Shown: positions 51,394 through 60,672 of the stretch, in pieces
Layout: each line of letters begins with the position of its first letter
Position numbering within the stretch: the stretch's first letter is position 1
NCBI GenBank assembly: GCA_963169645.1
Contig: CAUJCO010000009.1
Span: 61,763 to 125,762 of the forward strand
Direction: 5' to 3'
Origin: Bacteroidota bacterium
Lineage (GTDB): Bacteria > Bacteroidota > Bacteroidia > Chitinophagales > JADIYW01
DNA length: 64,000 bases
The notes under the pieces: model-generated
Database searches by the model: none
The model's input: the letters and a program-made list of their open reading frames with translations, nothing else
What the model was told of the DNA's origin: nothing
Translations under genes and position numbers: made by a program

Positions 51394-53253
51394 ATGAAGG
51401 AAACAAAATTCATAAAACAAAACCAGCAAAAATGGGAAGAATTCGAGCGTTTATCACAAAATAAACAAAAGGATTCTAAACAGTATAGCAAGTTGTTTAT
51501 TCAAATTACAGATGATTTATCCTATGCTCGCACTTTTTATTCCAATCGTTCTGTAAGAGTGTATTTAAATAATTTAGCTCAAAACATCTTTCACAAAGTA
51601 TTTAATCATAAAAAAAAGAAGAAGTCCATTTTTAGAAATTTTTGGTTAGAAGAATTGCCTTCTATCATGTTTCATCATAGAATAGAATTACTGGTTTCGT
51701 TTTTAGTAGTGATTGTTGCAATTGCTATTGGCATCCTAACTTATGTACACGATCCTTCCTTTGCTAAAAAAATATTAGGTGCCGATTATTTGGCGATGAC
51801 TGCAGAAAATATTGCCAAAAAAGATCCGATGGCGGTGTACAAAAAAAATGGACCTATTGAAATGTTTATCATGATTGTAAGCAACAATTTAATGGTAGAT
51901 GTTTTGATATTTTTTTCCGGCATTTTTTTATCGATTGGAACTATTTTTATCTTAATTCGGAACGGATTAATGTTAGCAGCTTTCCAATATTATTTCATCC
52001 AAAGAGATTTATTTCGAGAATCATTTTTAGCTGTTTGGCTACACGGTACATTAGAAATTTCTGCTATGGTAATTTGTGGTGCAGCCGGAATAGTTTTGGG
52101 CAAAGGCTTAGTGTTTCCGGGCACTTACAGCCGAACGCAAGCTTTTTTCTCATCGGCACAACGAGCAACAAAAATATTTTTTTCCGTTTTACCCATCACT
52201 TTTGTTGCCGGAATTATTGAATCATTTTTAACACGATATACCAATGCACCGGATATTTTACGTTTGGGTTTAATTGTGTGTTCCTTATTTTTTATTTTGA
52301 GTTATTATGTATATCTACCTTGGTTGAAAAATAAAAATGGCACACTTAAAGCAATAGAAGCTGAAAAAGTATTACCGGAAAATTTTGAGCCATTCGAGTT
52401 TTTTAGAATCAAAAAAGTATCCGAAATTATCATCGAAACGTACCGATTTTTCAGAAAATACACCGGCATTTTCTTCGAAATTATCGCCATTGGAAGTAGC
52501 ACATTTATTGGAATCGGCATCTTTTTAAATAAAAAATATTTATTAGACAATATCGACCTTACGTATAATTCTTTCGCCAATTTAGAACGAGTGTTTGCCA
52601 TACAAGCAAACAATATCTTTACCTATTTTTTCCCTATCCTATTCAGCTATCTCTCAATTCGGATATTATATTTATTTCAATTAGAATGGAATCAACAACA
52701 AAATGAAATCAAACTATCTTTTACAGATTGGTGCAAAATAAATTGGATAAAAATTATTTTGAACATCATACTGCAAGCTATTAACTTCAGCATCTTGGCT
52801 AATACAGAATTGAGTATGTATGCTTTATTTTTCTTTTTGCCAATTCAATTTATCGGTGCATTTGTGCTGTTCTTTCCATTTAAAGAAAAAAGAAATATAC
52901 TTTCCAGTTTTCTAAATATTTTAAAATCTGGTTTTATGAATTTATTTGCCATTCATCTCGCATTCTTATTATTTGCGATGGCAATATATTTTCTCATTTA
53001 CGACACACATCTCATATATTTTATTTACGAAGCTATCAACATGAATTTTGATGATGCTTTTATAGATAGTGATGTCATTTATTTAATCCTATTTTTAATT
53101 ACAAATTCTATCCTAATTCTTATATCGAGCATTTTATTTTGTATTTATCAAGGCATATTTTTCTTTTCGCAAAGAGAATTACAAAGTGCGGAAGGTTTAA
53201 TGCAGCAACTTAACCAAATCGGACAAAAAAGAAATCATGTATTACAGAAATAA
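51394..53253 (+). CDS. SpoIIM-like membrane protein fused to a second polytopic domain
   Basis: A 619-residue membrane protein. The N-terminal half (about 1-320) is a stage II sporulation protein M (SpoIIM/DUF95) domain with LPSIMFHHRIELLVSFL, IRNGLMLAAFQYYF and the hallmark WLHGTLEISAMVICGAAG. The C-terminal half (about 330-600) adds roughly six more TM helices (around 355, 410, 455, 485, 520 and 570), probably the product usually encoded by a separate gene in related operons; I see no known domain. It heads the operon and overlaps the next gene by 17 bp. The function is unknown; Bacteroidota do not sporulate. Confidence 0.85.
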   Translation: MKETKFIKQNQQKWEEFERLSQNKQKDSKQYSKLFIQITDDLSYARTFYSNRSVRVYLNNLAQNIFHKVFNHKKKKKSIFRNFWLEELPSIMFHHRIELLVSFLVVIVAIAIGILTYVHDPSFAKKILGADYLAMTAENIAKKDPMAVYKKNGPIEMFIMIVSNNLMVDVLIFFSGIFLSIGTIFILIRNGLMLAAFQYYFIQRDLFRESFLAVWLHGTLEISAMVICGAAGIVLGKGLVFPGTYSRTQAFFSSAQRATKIFFSVLPITFVAGIIESFLTRYTNAPDILRLGLIVCSLFFILSYYVYLPWLKNKNGTLKAIEAEKVLPENFEPFEFFRIKKVSEIIIETYRFFRKYTGIFFEIIAIGSSTFIGIGIFLNKKYLLDNIDLTYNSFANLERVFAIQANNIFTYFFPILFSYLSIRILYLFQLEWNQQQNEIKLSFTDWCKINWIKIILNIILQAINFSILANTELSMYALFFFLPIQFIGAFVLFFPFKEKRNILSSFLNILKSGFMNLFAIHLAFLLFAMAIYFLIYDTHLIYFIYEAINMNFDDAFIDSDVIYLILFLITNSILILISSILFCIYQGIFFFSQRELQSAEGLMQQLNQIGQKRNHVLQK

Positions 53254-53971
53254 GCACATTTTATGTTTTATTTGGTTGACTTTGCTCGTATCTATCGGCA
53301 TCGCACAAGATACAACTGCTGATTATTTAAAAGGAAAATCATTTCAAGAAGCCCAATTAAATAAACCTATCCAAACAGATTCTTTTAATAAAGCTACATG
53401 GATAGAATTAAAAAAACAACTTAATATAAAAGATTATCAACCGGAAGCAAAAGATGAACAAACATTAAATACCGAAAATACCGATGAACAAAAAGATTGG
53501 TCGAAAAGTTTATCGCCCAAAACTGTTAAAATTATTCAGTGGACTGCCTTCGCGATGTTGTTATTGGCATTAATTTATTTGGTTTTGCGCGTGTTAGGAA
53601 TAAATCCATTTATAAAAAACAAACAAAATTCCATTCCAATTTCGTTAGAAGATATTGAAGAAAACTTAGATACTGCCGACATTGATCCACACCTGTACAA
53701 GGCTATTAAATCCAAAGACTACAAATTAGCTATTCGCTTGTATTATTTAATGATTGTACAAAAATTGGCATTAAAAGAAAAAATAAACTGGAAGAAACAC
53801 AAAACCAATCGACATTATTTGAATGAATTAAAACAAGAAACAGATAAGCAATCATTTTCACATGTTACTACACTATACGAAAGATATTGGTTTGGTGATA
53901 ACGAGATAAATGAATCAATATATAATGAAATTAATCCTTTGTTTGTAAACTATTTGCAACAGATAAAATAA
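53237..53971 (+). CDS. DUF4129 membrane protein
   Basis: A 244-residue protein with a signal-like N-terminal helix (about 5-22), a periplasmic stretch, one TM helix (about 98-120), and the cytoplasmic DUF4129 domain (about 140-240, KSKDYKLAIRLYYLMIVQKLALKEKINWKKHKTNRHYL, then YERYWFG). Its ATG overlaps the end of the SpoIIM gene and its TAA abuts the next ATG, so translation is coupled. The role is unknown; it always accompanies MoxR/DUF58 genes. Confidence 0.9.
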   Translation: MYYRNKHILCFIWLTLLVSIGIAQDTTADYLKGKSFQEAQLNKPIQTDSFNKATWIELKKQLNIKDYQPEAKDEQTLNTENTDEQKDWSKSLSPKTVKIIQWTAFAMLLLALIYLVLRVLGINPFIKNKQNSIPISLEDIEENLDTADIDPHLYKAIKSKDYKLAIRLYYLMIVQKLALKEKINWKKHKTNRHYLNELKQETDKQSFSHVTTLYERYWFGDNEINESIYNEINPLFVNYLQQIK

Positions 53972-55294
53972 ATGAAGCAAAATCGGAATTGGATAAAATT
54001 AGTTGCGTTGTTAGCCATTTTGCTAACTGCTGCTTATTTTTTGTTCAAAGATGATTTATCGGAATGGGATTACAACCTCAATAAAACAAAGAAAAATGCA
54101 TATGGTACTTTTCTATTTTATGAATTACTAAAAGCAAAATACCAACCCAATAATTTTTATGAAATAGAAGAATCGGTTGTTGAAAGTTTAAGAGCATTGC
54201 CAACCAATAAAAAATACAACTATGTTTTTATTAACTATGCACCGTATTATGATTCCGCAACGATAGACACACTCTGTAAATTTGCACATAGCGGAAATAC
54301 TGTTTTTATTAGTGCAGAGAGCATTTGGGGAACTTTAAGAGATTCTATATTAAACCAATTATATCACATTGATATTAAAAGTTCTTTTGATAAATTTTAT
54401 GAACGAAATAGAGATAGTATTCCGGAAGATGTATTTGTTTCCAACTTTAATTTTATTCATCCGACATTAAAACATAAAACAGGCTATACTTATTATAGAA
54501 AATACAAAGCAGATACTATTTATACGTATTTCAATCAATTTGTACCTGTAGTGGATTCACTCATTAAACAACCGATTGCATCCGATAACGCACTTCATTT
54601 TATTGGATATGAAAACTCGTATGACATTGGCTTAAACATAGTAGAATTACAACATGGAAACGGAAAATTCGTTATCATGTTGTCAACAATATCATTTACT
54701 AATTACTTTATGCGTAATAAAAATGGCTTGGAATATGTTGAAAAAGTGCTGTCGTACTTACCTAATTCAGCTACAATTTGGGATAATAAATCGCATATTT
54801 TAGATTATAAAGACACCTACAAACCACCAAAAGGTAAAAGTAGTTTTGGCGAATCACCTCTTTATTTCATCTTGCAAAATAAAGCATTGCGCTGGGCTTG
54901 GTATTTACTTATTATCGGTATCCTTATTTATGCCATTTTTCATGCAAAACGCAGACAACGCATTATTCCAATCATTGAACCTAAACAAAATAATTCATTA
55001 AAATACGTAGAAACGATAGGACAATTGTATTTACACGAAAACGAACATATCGAAATTGCTACAGAAATGCGTAACTTATTTTTAAATTTTATCCGACAAA
55101 AATATTATTTAAAAACCAATGAAATAGACGATGTGTTTTTCCATACATTAGCACAAAAATCTACCATTGAAATGGAAAAAATAACATCCATTTTTGATGA
55201 TTTTAGAAGAATCCAAAAAGTACAATCTATAAATCAATCATTTTTACAAACACTCAATCATAAATTAGAATACTTTTACTCAAATTGTAAATAA
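53972..55294 (+). CDS. DUF4350 membrane protein
   Basis: A 440-residue protein: TM1 at about residues 9-25, a large periplasmic DUF4350/GATase-like domain (about 35-270, KKNAYGTFLFYELLKAKY, FINYAPYYDSATIDTLCKFAHSGNTVFISAE), TM2 at about 308-326, and a cytoplasmic tail of about 110 residues. It sits between the DUF4129 and MoxR genes, with no gap at its start. No catalytic triad is obvious. The role is presumed within the MoxR/DUF58 complex. Confidence 0.88.
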   Translation: MKQNRNWIKLVALLAILLTAAYFLFKDDLSEWDYNLNKTKKNAYGTFLFYELLKAKYQPNNFYEIEESVVESLRALPTNKKYNYVFINYAPYYDSATIDTLCKFAHSGNTVFISAESIWGTLRDSILNQLYHIDIKSSFDKFYERNRDSIPEDVFVSNFNFIHPTLKHKTGYTYYRKYKADTIYTYFNQFVPVVDSLIKQPIASDNALHFIGYENSYDIGLNIVELQHGNGKFVIMLSTISFTNYFMRNKNGLEYVEKVLSYLPNSATIWDNKSHILDYKDTYKPPKGKSSFGESPLYFILQNKALRWAWYLLIIGILIYAIFHAKRRQRIIPIIEPKQNNSLKYVETIGQLYLHENEHIEIATEMRNLFLNFIRQKYYLKTNEIDDVFFHTLAQKSTIEMEKITSIFDDFRRIQKVQSINQSFLQTLNHKLEYFYSNCK

Positions 55295-55299
55295 ATACT

Positions 55300-56280
55300 A
55301 TGGAAACTATACAAAACGAAAACGCTTCAACAGAATTTCAATTGGTTGCAACAACAGCCGGCAAAATAAAACAAGAAATGGCAAAGGTGATTGTAGGCCA
55401 AGAAAATGCGATAGATTTAATGTTATCTGCCTTGTTCATTGGCGGACATATTTTATTGGAAGGCGTGCCCGGAATTGCTAAAACGCTTACAGCAAAAATG
55501 TTATCCAAAACTATCTCTGTTGGATTTTCTCGTATCCAATTCACACCTGATTTAATGCCAACAGATATTATAGGAACATCTGTATTTAACCTTAAAGAAT
55601 CAGAATTTTCATTTCGTTCGGGTCCTGTTTTTTCTAATATTATTTTAATTGATGAAATCAATCGTTCGCCTGCAAAAACACAAGCAGCATTGTTTGAATT
55701 AATGGAAGAAAAACAAGTTTCGGTAGATGGAACAACGTATCCAATGGCGTATCCATTTATGGTTTTAGCAACACAAAACCCGATTGAACAAGAAGGAACC
55801 TATCGCCTACCCGAAGCTCAATTAGACCGATTTATTTTTCGCATCGAAATGGATTATCCAAATTTAGAAGAAGAAAAAAGGATTCTTCATCGCTTTAACA
55901 ACGACTTCCATTCCAGGATTAATGAAACCGTGAATGCCGTAGTAAATGCTGATGAAATAAAGCGATGCAGCGAATTAGTAGAAAAAGTTTTCATCAAAGA
56001 TGAGATAATAGATTACATCGCAAACATCGTACACGAAACTCGAAACCATGGCGATTTATTTTTAGGTGCATCACCACGTGCATCTTTATCTTTATTAAAA
56101 GCAAGCAAAGCAATGGCGGCAATTTCCGGAAGAGATTTTGTCATTCCGGATGATGTAAGAGCCGTTTCATCTGCTGTATTAAATCATCGAATTATACCAT
56201 CACCGGAAAAAGAAATGGAAGGCATCACCGCACATGATATTACACAACAAATCATACAAAAAATTGAAGTTCCACGATAA
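55300..56280 (+). CDS. MoxR-family AAA+ ATPase
   Basis: A 326-residue AAA+ protein (AAA_3 class). Walker A is LEGVPGIAKTLTAKML, Walker B is IILIDEINRSPAKTQAALFELMEE, sensor 1 lies in VLATQNPIEQEGTYRLPEAQLDRF, and sensor 2 and the lid lie near LGASPRASLSLLKASKA. MoxR ATPases act as chaperones that remodel VWA-domain partners; here the DUF58 protein encoded 19 bp downstream is the likely partner. It starts 5 bp after the DUF4350 stop. Confidence 0.95.
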   Translation: METIQNENASTEFQLVATTAGKIKQEMAKVIVGQENAIDLMLSALFIGGHILLEGVPGIAKTLTAKMLSKTISVGFSRIQFTPDLMPTDIIGTSVFNLKESEFSFRSGPVFSNIILIDEINRSPAKTQAALFELMEEKQVSVDGTTYPMAYPFMVLATQNPIEQEGTYRLPEAQLDRFIFRIEMDYPNLEEEKRILHRFNNDFHSRINETVNAVVNADEIKRCSELVEKVFIKDEIIDYIANIVHETRNHGDLFLGASPRASLSLLKASKAMAAISGRDFVIPDDVRAVSSAVLNHRIIPSPEKEMEGITAHDITQQIIQKIEVPR

Positions 56281-56299
56281 CAAAACAAGATAGATTTGC

Positions 56300-57655
56300 A
56301 TGTTACGCATTAAAGCAACATATCAACGATTTATTTCCAACACATTTTTGGCAAGACGTTTTTTTTACGTTTGGTCGTTGGCAATATTGCTTTTTATCTT
56401 GAGTTTTAGTTTTTCCTTTTTATTTCCAGTTGCAATCAGTACACTTATTTTATTAGGTATTTTCACTTTGATTGATTTTATTTTAGTTCAAACTTTTCAC
56501 GATAAAATAGTTTGTATTAGAACCACACCACAAGTATTGCCTTTAGGCGATGAGCAAACAATCTCTATTTTTATAAAAAATGCACATGGAATATTAGCTA
56601 ACATAGAAGTAATAGATGAATTACCAATTGAATTTCAAAAACGAGATTTTTCATTTCAATTTTATCTTTCATCCAATGAAGAAAAAAAAGTGCAATACAA
56701 TGTACGCGCCATTACACGCGGTGCATACCAATTTGGAAATTGCAATTTATTTATATCTACTTTAATAGGATTGATACAACACAAAATGATTGTTCCGGCT
56801 GAAAAAACAACGCCGGTTTATCCATCTTCTATTCAAGTAAAAAAACACGAATTACTTTTGTTTAATCGCTTACACACATTTCAAGGTGTGAAAAAAATGC
56901 GAAAAATTGGGCATAGTTATGAGTTTGAACAAATAAAAAATTATACTTCCGGCGATGATATACGCAGTATAAATTGGAAAGCAACCGGAAGACGGAATCA
57001 ATTGATGATAAATCAATATGGCGACGAAAAATCGCAACAAATTTATTCTATTTTAGATAAAAGCAGGGCCATGAATATGCCGTTTAACGGCTTGAGTTTA
57101 TTGGATTATGCCATCAATACAACATTGGTAATTTCCAACACAGCATTACATAAAGATGATAAAGCAGGCTTGCTGACTTTTAACGAAAAAATGGGCAACT
57201 TTATAAAAGCCAATAAAAAATCAGGGCAATTAAAATTAATTTCTGAAACATTACACAAAGAAACAGAAAGCAATTTTGAAGCAAATTTTGAGTTATTATA
57301 TCATGCAGTGAGTAGGCTCATCAAGCAACGTAGTTTATTAATTTTATATACCAATTTTGAGAGTTATTTCACGTTAGAACGCTATTTGCCGGTGTTGCGA
57401 AAGTTGAATCAATCGCATTTATTGTTGGTCGTTGTTTTTAAAAATACAGAAATAGAAAAATATAGTTACGAAAACGCTGACGACACCTTAGCCATCTATC
57501 ATAAAACCATAGGTAAAAAATTTTTATTTGAAAAAGAAATGATGGTGAAAGAATTAGCAAAATATGGCATACAATCTATCCTCACTGCACCCGAAGATTT
57601 ATCTACCCAAACAATCAATAAATACTTAGAGTTTAAAGCAAAAGGTTGGATTTAA
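56300..57655 (+). CDS. DUF58 protein, MoxR partner
   Basis: A 451-residue protein with two N-terminal TM helices (about 22-42 and 47-65), an extracytoplasmic beta-rich segment, and the DUF58 core (TSGDDIRSINWKATGRRNQLMINQYGDEKSQQIYSILDKSRAM) that leads into a VWA-like fold. The MIDAS motif normally written DxSxS is LDKSRAM here, so metal binding is possible. It is the last gene of the five-gene operon. A stem-loop at 57774-57806 lies behind it. Confidence 0.92.
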   Translation: MLRIKATYQRFISNTFLARRFFYVWSLAILLFILSFSFSFLFPVAISTLILLGIFTLIDFILVQTFHDKIVCIRTTPQVLPLGDEQTISIFIKNAHGILANIEVIDELPIEFQKRDFSFQFYLSSNEEKKVQYNVRAITRGAYQFGNCNLFISTLIGLIQHKMIVPAEKTTPVYPSSIQVKKHELLLFNRLHTFQGVKKMRKIGHSYEFEQIKNYTSGDDIRSINWKATGRRNQLMINQYGDEKSQQIYSILDKSRAMNMPFNGLSLLDYAINTTLVISNTALHKDDKAGLLTFNEKMGNFIKANKKSGQLKLISETLHKETESNFEANFELLYHAVSRLIKQRSLLILYTNFESYFTLERYLPVLRKLNQSHLLLVVVFKNTEIEKYSYENADDTLAIYHKTIGKKFLFEKEMMVKELAKYGIQSILTAPEDLSTQTINKYLEFKAKGWI

Positions 57656-57773
57656 GATGAATTAATAAGCTTATTCATCCGCATTTTAACCGGACAAATT
57701 CATGTGCTTGGTAGTCGAACAGGCACAAGACCGTCGAGGGCGGATACTTTTTTATGCTTTTTACTTAAACTAA

Positions 57774-57806
57774 AAAGTGCCATAAACATATTGTTTACAG
57801 CACTTT
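57774..57806. repeat. Inverted repeat behind DUF58 operon
   Basis: AAAGTGC and GCACTTT enclose TAAACA-TAT-TGTTTA, so the whole 33 bp can fold as one long hairpin with small internal loops. There is no T-run, so it may be an RNA-stability element rather than a classic terminator. The rest of the spacer 57656-57829 shows nothing definite. Confidence 0.6.
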
Positions 57807-57829
57807 AGTTCAATTTGAATGAAAATCAG

Positions 57830-57914
57830 CAGAGAGAGAGGGATTCGAACCCCCGGACCTGTTACAGTCAACGGTTTTCAAGACCGCCGCATTCGACCGC
57901 TCTGCCATCTCTCT
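57830..57914 (-). tRNA. tRNA-Ser (anticodon TGA)
   Basis: An 85-nt class II tRNA on the minus strand: acceptor AGAGAGA / TCTCTCT, anticodon stem CGGTC / loop TTGAAAA (TGA), a long variable arm (GTTGACTGTAACAGGTC region), and T-arm GGGGG-TTCGAAT-CCCTC. The first base is A rather than the usual G. CCA is not encoded. An open frame on the other strand through it is spurious. Confidence 0.94.
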
Positions 57915-57939
57915 ATTCCAATATTTTTCAATTGGACTG

Positions 57940-57947
57940 CAAATATA
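57940..57947 (-). promoter_or_regulatory. -7 promoter box of tRNA-Ser
   Basis: TATATTTG followed by CAGTCCAA on the minus strand; the box ends 25 bp before the tRNA 5' end. Confidence 0.72.
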
Positions 57948-57992
57948 CAATACATTTTTTGATTAAAAAATATGTACGTTGCTTAAATAAAA

Positions 57993-58020
57993 AAAAATCA
58001 CGCAATTTTGCGTGATTTTT
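57993..58020 (-). terminator. Terminator behind metK
   Basis: AAAAATCACGCAA and TTGCGTGATTTTT form a perfect 13-bp stem with a 2-nt loop, 18 bp behind the metK stop and upstream of the tRNA-Ser promoter. Confidence 0.9.
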
Positions 58021-58038
58021 ATATTAAGATGAGAAAAG

Positions 58039-59319
58039 TTATTTTAGATTAAATGCTTTTTTCACTTTATCGACATAATCCAATTTCTCCCAAGTAAACA
58101 ATTCTACTTGTACTTTTTTCTCGTTTTCTTTTCCTTTATTAAATACCTTCGTAACTACTTCATTTTTTCTACCCATATGACCATATGCTGCTGTTTCACT
58201 GTAAATCGGATTTCTTAATTTAAAGCGTTGCTCAATTGCATACGGACGCATATCAAATATTTTTTCAGCAATTCTGGCAATTTCACCATCTGATAAATTT
58301 ACTTTAGATGTTCCGTAGGTATCTACAAAAAGTCCACATGGTTTTGCCACACCAATTGCATACGAAACTTGTACCAATACTTCATCTGCCACACCAGCTG
58401 CTACTAAGTTTTTAGCGATATGACGTGTAGCATACGCTGCACTTCTATCTACTTTACTCGGATCTTTTCCGGAGAATGCACCACCGCCGTGTGCGCCTTT
58501 TCCACCATACGTATCTACGATAATTTTACGACCTGTTAATCCGGTATCGCCGTGTGGACCACCTATAACAAATTTACCTGTTGGGTTGATGTGGTAAATA
58601 ATTTTATCGTTGAATAATTTTTGGATAGCTGGTTTCAATTGTTTTTTAACGCGTGGAATAATAACTTCAATAATGTCTTTTTTAATCTTTGCTAACATCT
58701 TCGCATCGGCATCAAAATCATCGTGCTGAGTAGAAACAACAATCGTATCAATACGAATTGGTTTATTGTTATCATCGTACTCGATGGTAACTTGACTTTT
58801 TGCATCCGGACGTAAATATTTCAACTCCTTTCCTGCTCTACGTGTTTTCGATAATTCTTGTAAAATTTTATGGGCAATATCTAATGCTAAAGGCATGTAA
58901 TTTTCGGTTTCTTTGGTTGCATAACCAAACATCATACCTTGGTCGCCGGCACCTTGTGCATTCGCTTTTGTTTCGAAATCAGATTTTTTTGATTTTCTAT
59001 CTACACCTTGATTAATGTCGGAAGATTGCTCGTGAATAGCTGAAAAAATACCGCACGAATTGGCTTCAAACATATACTCTGATTTGGTGTATCCAATTTT
59101 ACGTATAACTTCGCGGGCAATATCTTGAACATCCAAATAAGCTTTTGATTTCACCTCACCTGCTAAAACTACTTGTCCGGTGGTAACCAATGTTTCACAC
59201 GCTACTTTTGATTGTGGGTCGTATGCTAAGAAATTATCTATGAGTGCATCTGAAATTTGATCGGCTACTTTATCCGGATGACCTTCTGAAACAGATTCAG
59301 ATGTAAATAAATATGGCAT
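58039..59319 (-). CDS. metK: S-adenosylmethionine synthetase
   Basis: A 426-residue MetK that makes S-adenosylmethionine from methionine and ATP. Signatures present: [54 protein letters not shown], and [20 protein letters not shown]. The C-terminal part is slightly longer than in E. coli MetK (384 residues), with an extra [10 protein letters not shown] stretch that is common in Bacteroidota. It is monocistronic with its own terminator. The 111-bp leader region shows no SAM riboswitch that I can recognise. Confidence 0.97.
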   Translation of the reverse strand: MPYLFTSESVSEGHPDKVADQISDALIDNFLAYDPQSKVACETLVTTGQVVLAGEVKSKAYLDVQDIAREVIRKIGYTKSEYMFEANSCGIFSAIHEQSSDINQGVDRKSKKSDFETKANAQGAGDQGMMFGYATKETENYMPLALDIAHKILQELSKTRRAGKELKYLRPDAKSQVTIEYDDNNKPIRIDTIVVSTQHDDFDADAKMLAKIKKDIIEVIIPRVKKQLKPAIQKLFNDKIIYHINPTGKFVIGGPHGDTGLTGRKIIVDTYGGKGAHGGGAFSGKDPSKVDRSAAYATRHIAKNLVAAGVADEVLVQVSYAIGVAKPCGLFVDTYGTSKVNLSDGEIARIAEKIFDMRPYAIEQRFKLRNPIYSETAAYGHMGRKNEVVTKVFNKGKENEKKVQVELFTWEKLDYVDKVKKAFNLK

Positions 59320-59430
59320 TTTATTTTAGTGTTTAAATGATGAATAAATTCAGGCTTAAAATTAATCATTCTTTGAATGAAAACAAAACAATAAATTGAT
59401 TGAAAAAAATGATTGATTAAAAAAATAAGC

Positions 59431-60672
59431 TTATTTTTTTGTTTTCTCATAGATGTACTTATAGTAATCTATTGTCTCATCCATATATTTTTCAAATGTA
59501 AAATGTTGTTGAATGTCAATAGTTGCCTGATTTCCAATTAATCGTACTTCTATTAAATTATTGGCACACCAATTTAATAGTTGAGCTAATTGATTTTCGT
59601 CATTCTGATCAATCAACAATCCTGTTTTTTGATGTATGATTTGTTCTTCAACTGCAGTACAATTGGTACCTATTACACATACGCCCGATGCTTTAGCTTC
59701 AGCAACCATCATTCCAAATGTTTCTGCAATACTTGGATAAACCAAAACATCTACTTCATTATAAATATCGGACAAACGTTCCGGCTCATAAATATATGGT
59801 GCAATAAAATGAATTGTAACAAAAGGATAAATTTGTTCAACCGGTTGACCGATAACGTATAAATCTATCGGCTGATTTATTTTAGAAAGTGCGTTTAAAA
59901 TCAATTCTTGGTTTTTGAATTTATTTTTCGAATTAAAAAATAAAACGCGTAATTTATTCCATTTTCTATTTGCATTATTTTTATATATGGTGGTATTTAC
60001 ACCGGGGCGAATAGTTCTGAAATCAGGACCAAAACGCATTATCCAGGATGCAAGAAATTGTTGTTCTGTCCACTTAGAATTAGTCATAAAAAACAAGCTA
60101 TCTTTTAGCTGACTAAAGATTTGATGTTTTTTATTCATCATGTGTTGTCTTCTGTCAATCCAAGGATTATTTAATGGATATAATGTTTTATCATTGGTAG
60201 TAGCAATTCCATTTTTAAATCCATCATCATTGGGTGAATGCGATTCGCCGCCTGTGAGCATCCACAAATCGCTTACATTCAAAACAACCGGTTTATATTT
60301 GGTAATTTCTTTTAATGCTGATAAATCAAAATAATTAGTGTGTAGATTGGAAATATGAACAATGTCACACGCCCAAAATTCCGGCAATTTCTTTAAATGG
60401 CTCCATGTTTGATTGAAGTTTTCCGTAATCGATAATCGTGATTTAATGTTTACTCTTTCCGTCGCATATTTATAATATTGCTTATTGATAGCACCAAAAA
60501 TTTTATCAAAAAATACAATTGGAAATGATTTAACTTTTTCCCAAGAATGTTGATTAAATTTTACATAAAAAGCCAATGTATTCTCATAATGTCTGGCTGT
60601 TAAAGACAATCTTTGTTCTGCGCCTCCACCCATATCAGAACGAGCAATATATAGTACCTTAGGCAATGGCAT
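59431..60672 (-). CDS. Glycosyltransferase family 4 (GT-B)
   Basis: A 413-residue GT-B enzyme with the N-terminal YIARSDMGGGAEQRLSLTA and the C-terminal Glycos_transf_1 domain (RVLFFNSKNKFKNQELILNALSK, SDIYNEVDVLVYPSIAETFGMMVAEAKASGVCVIGTN). The E-x7-E-like region around AETFGMMVAEA is intact. The acceptor is unknown, likely a surface polysaccharide or lipid. Its ATG shares bases with the TAA of the preceding gene (TAATG), so translation is coupled. Confidence 0.9.
   Translation of the reverse strand: MPLPKVLYIARSDMGGGAEQRLSLTARHYENTLAFYVKFNQHSWEKVKSFPIVFFDKIFGAINKQYYKYATERVNIKSRLSITENFNQTWSHLKKLPEFWACDIVHISNLHTNYFDLSALKEITKYKPVVLNVSDLWMLTGGESHSPNDDGFKNGIATTNDKTLYPLNNPWIDRRQHMMNKKHQIFSQLKDSLFFMTNSKWTEQQFLASWIMRFGPDFRTIRPGVNTTIYKNNANRKWNKLRVLFFNSKNKFKNQELILNALSKINQPIDLYVIGQPVEQIYPFVTIHFIAPYIYEPERLSDIYNEVDVLVYPSIAETFGMMVAEAKASGVCVIGTNCTAVEEQIIHQKTGLLIDQNDENQLAQLLNWCANNLIEVRLIGNQATIDIQQHFTFEKYMDETIDYYKYIYEKTKK

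Noticed and set aside
57774..57806. Stem-loop behind the DUF58 gene as a standard terminator
   Set aside because: No T-run follows on either strand, so it is listed only as an inverted repeat.
57815..58015. Plus-strand open frame beginning near 57815
   Set aside because: It runs antisense through tRNA-Ser and the metK terminator; it is not a gene.
59320..59430. SAM riboswitch in the metK leader
   Set aside because: The 111-bp region is AT-rich and I see none of the conserved SAM-riboswitch core sequences or matching stems.
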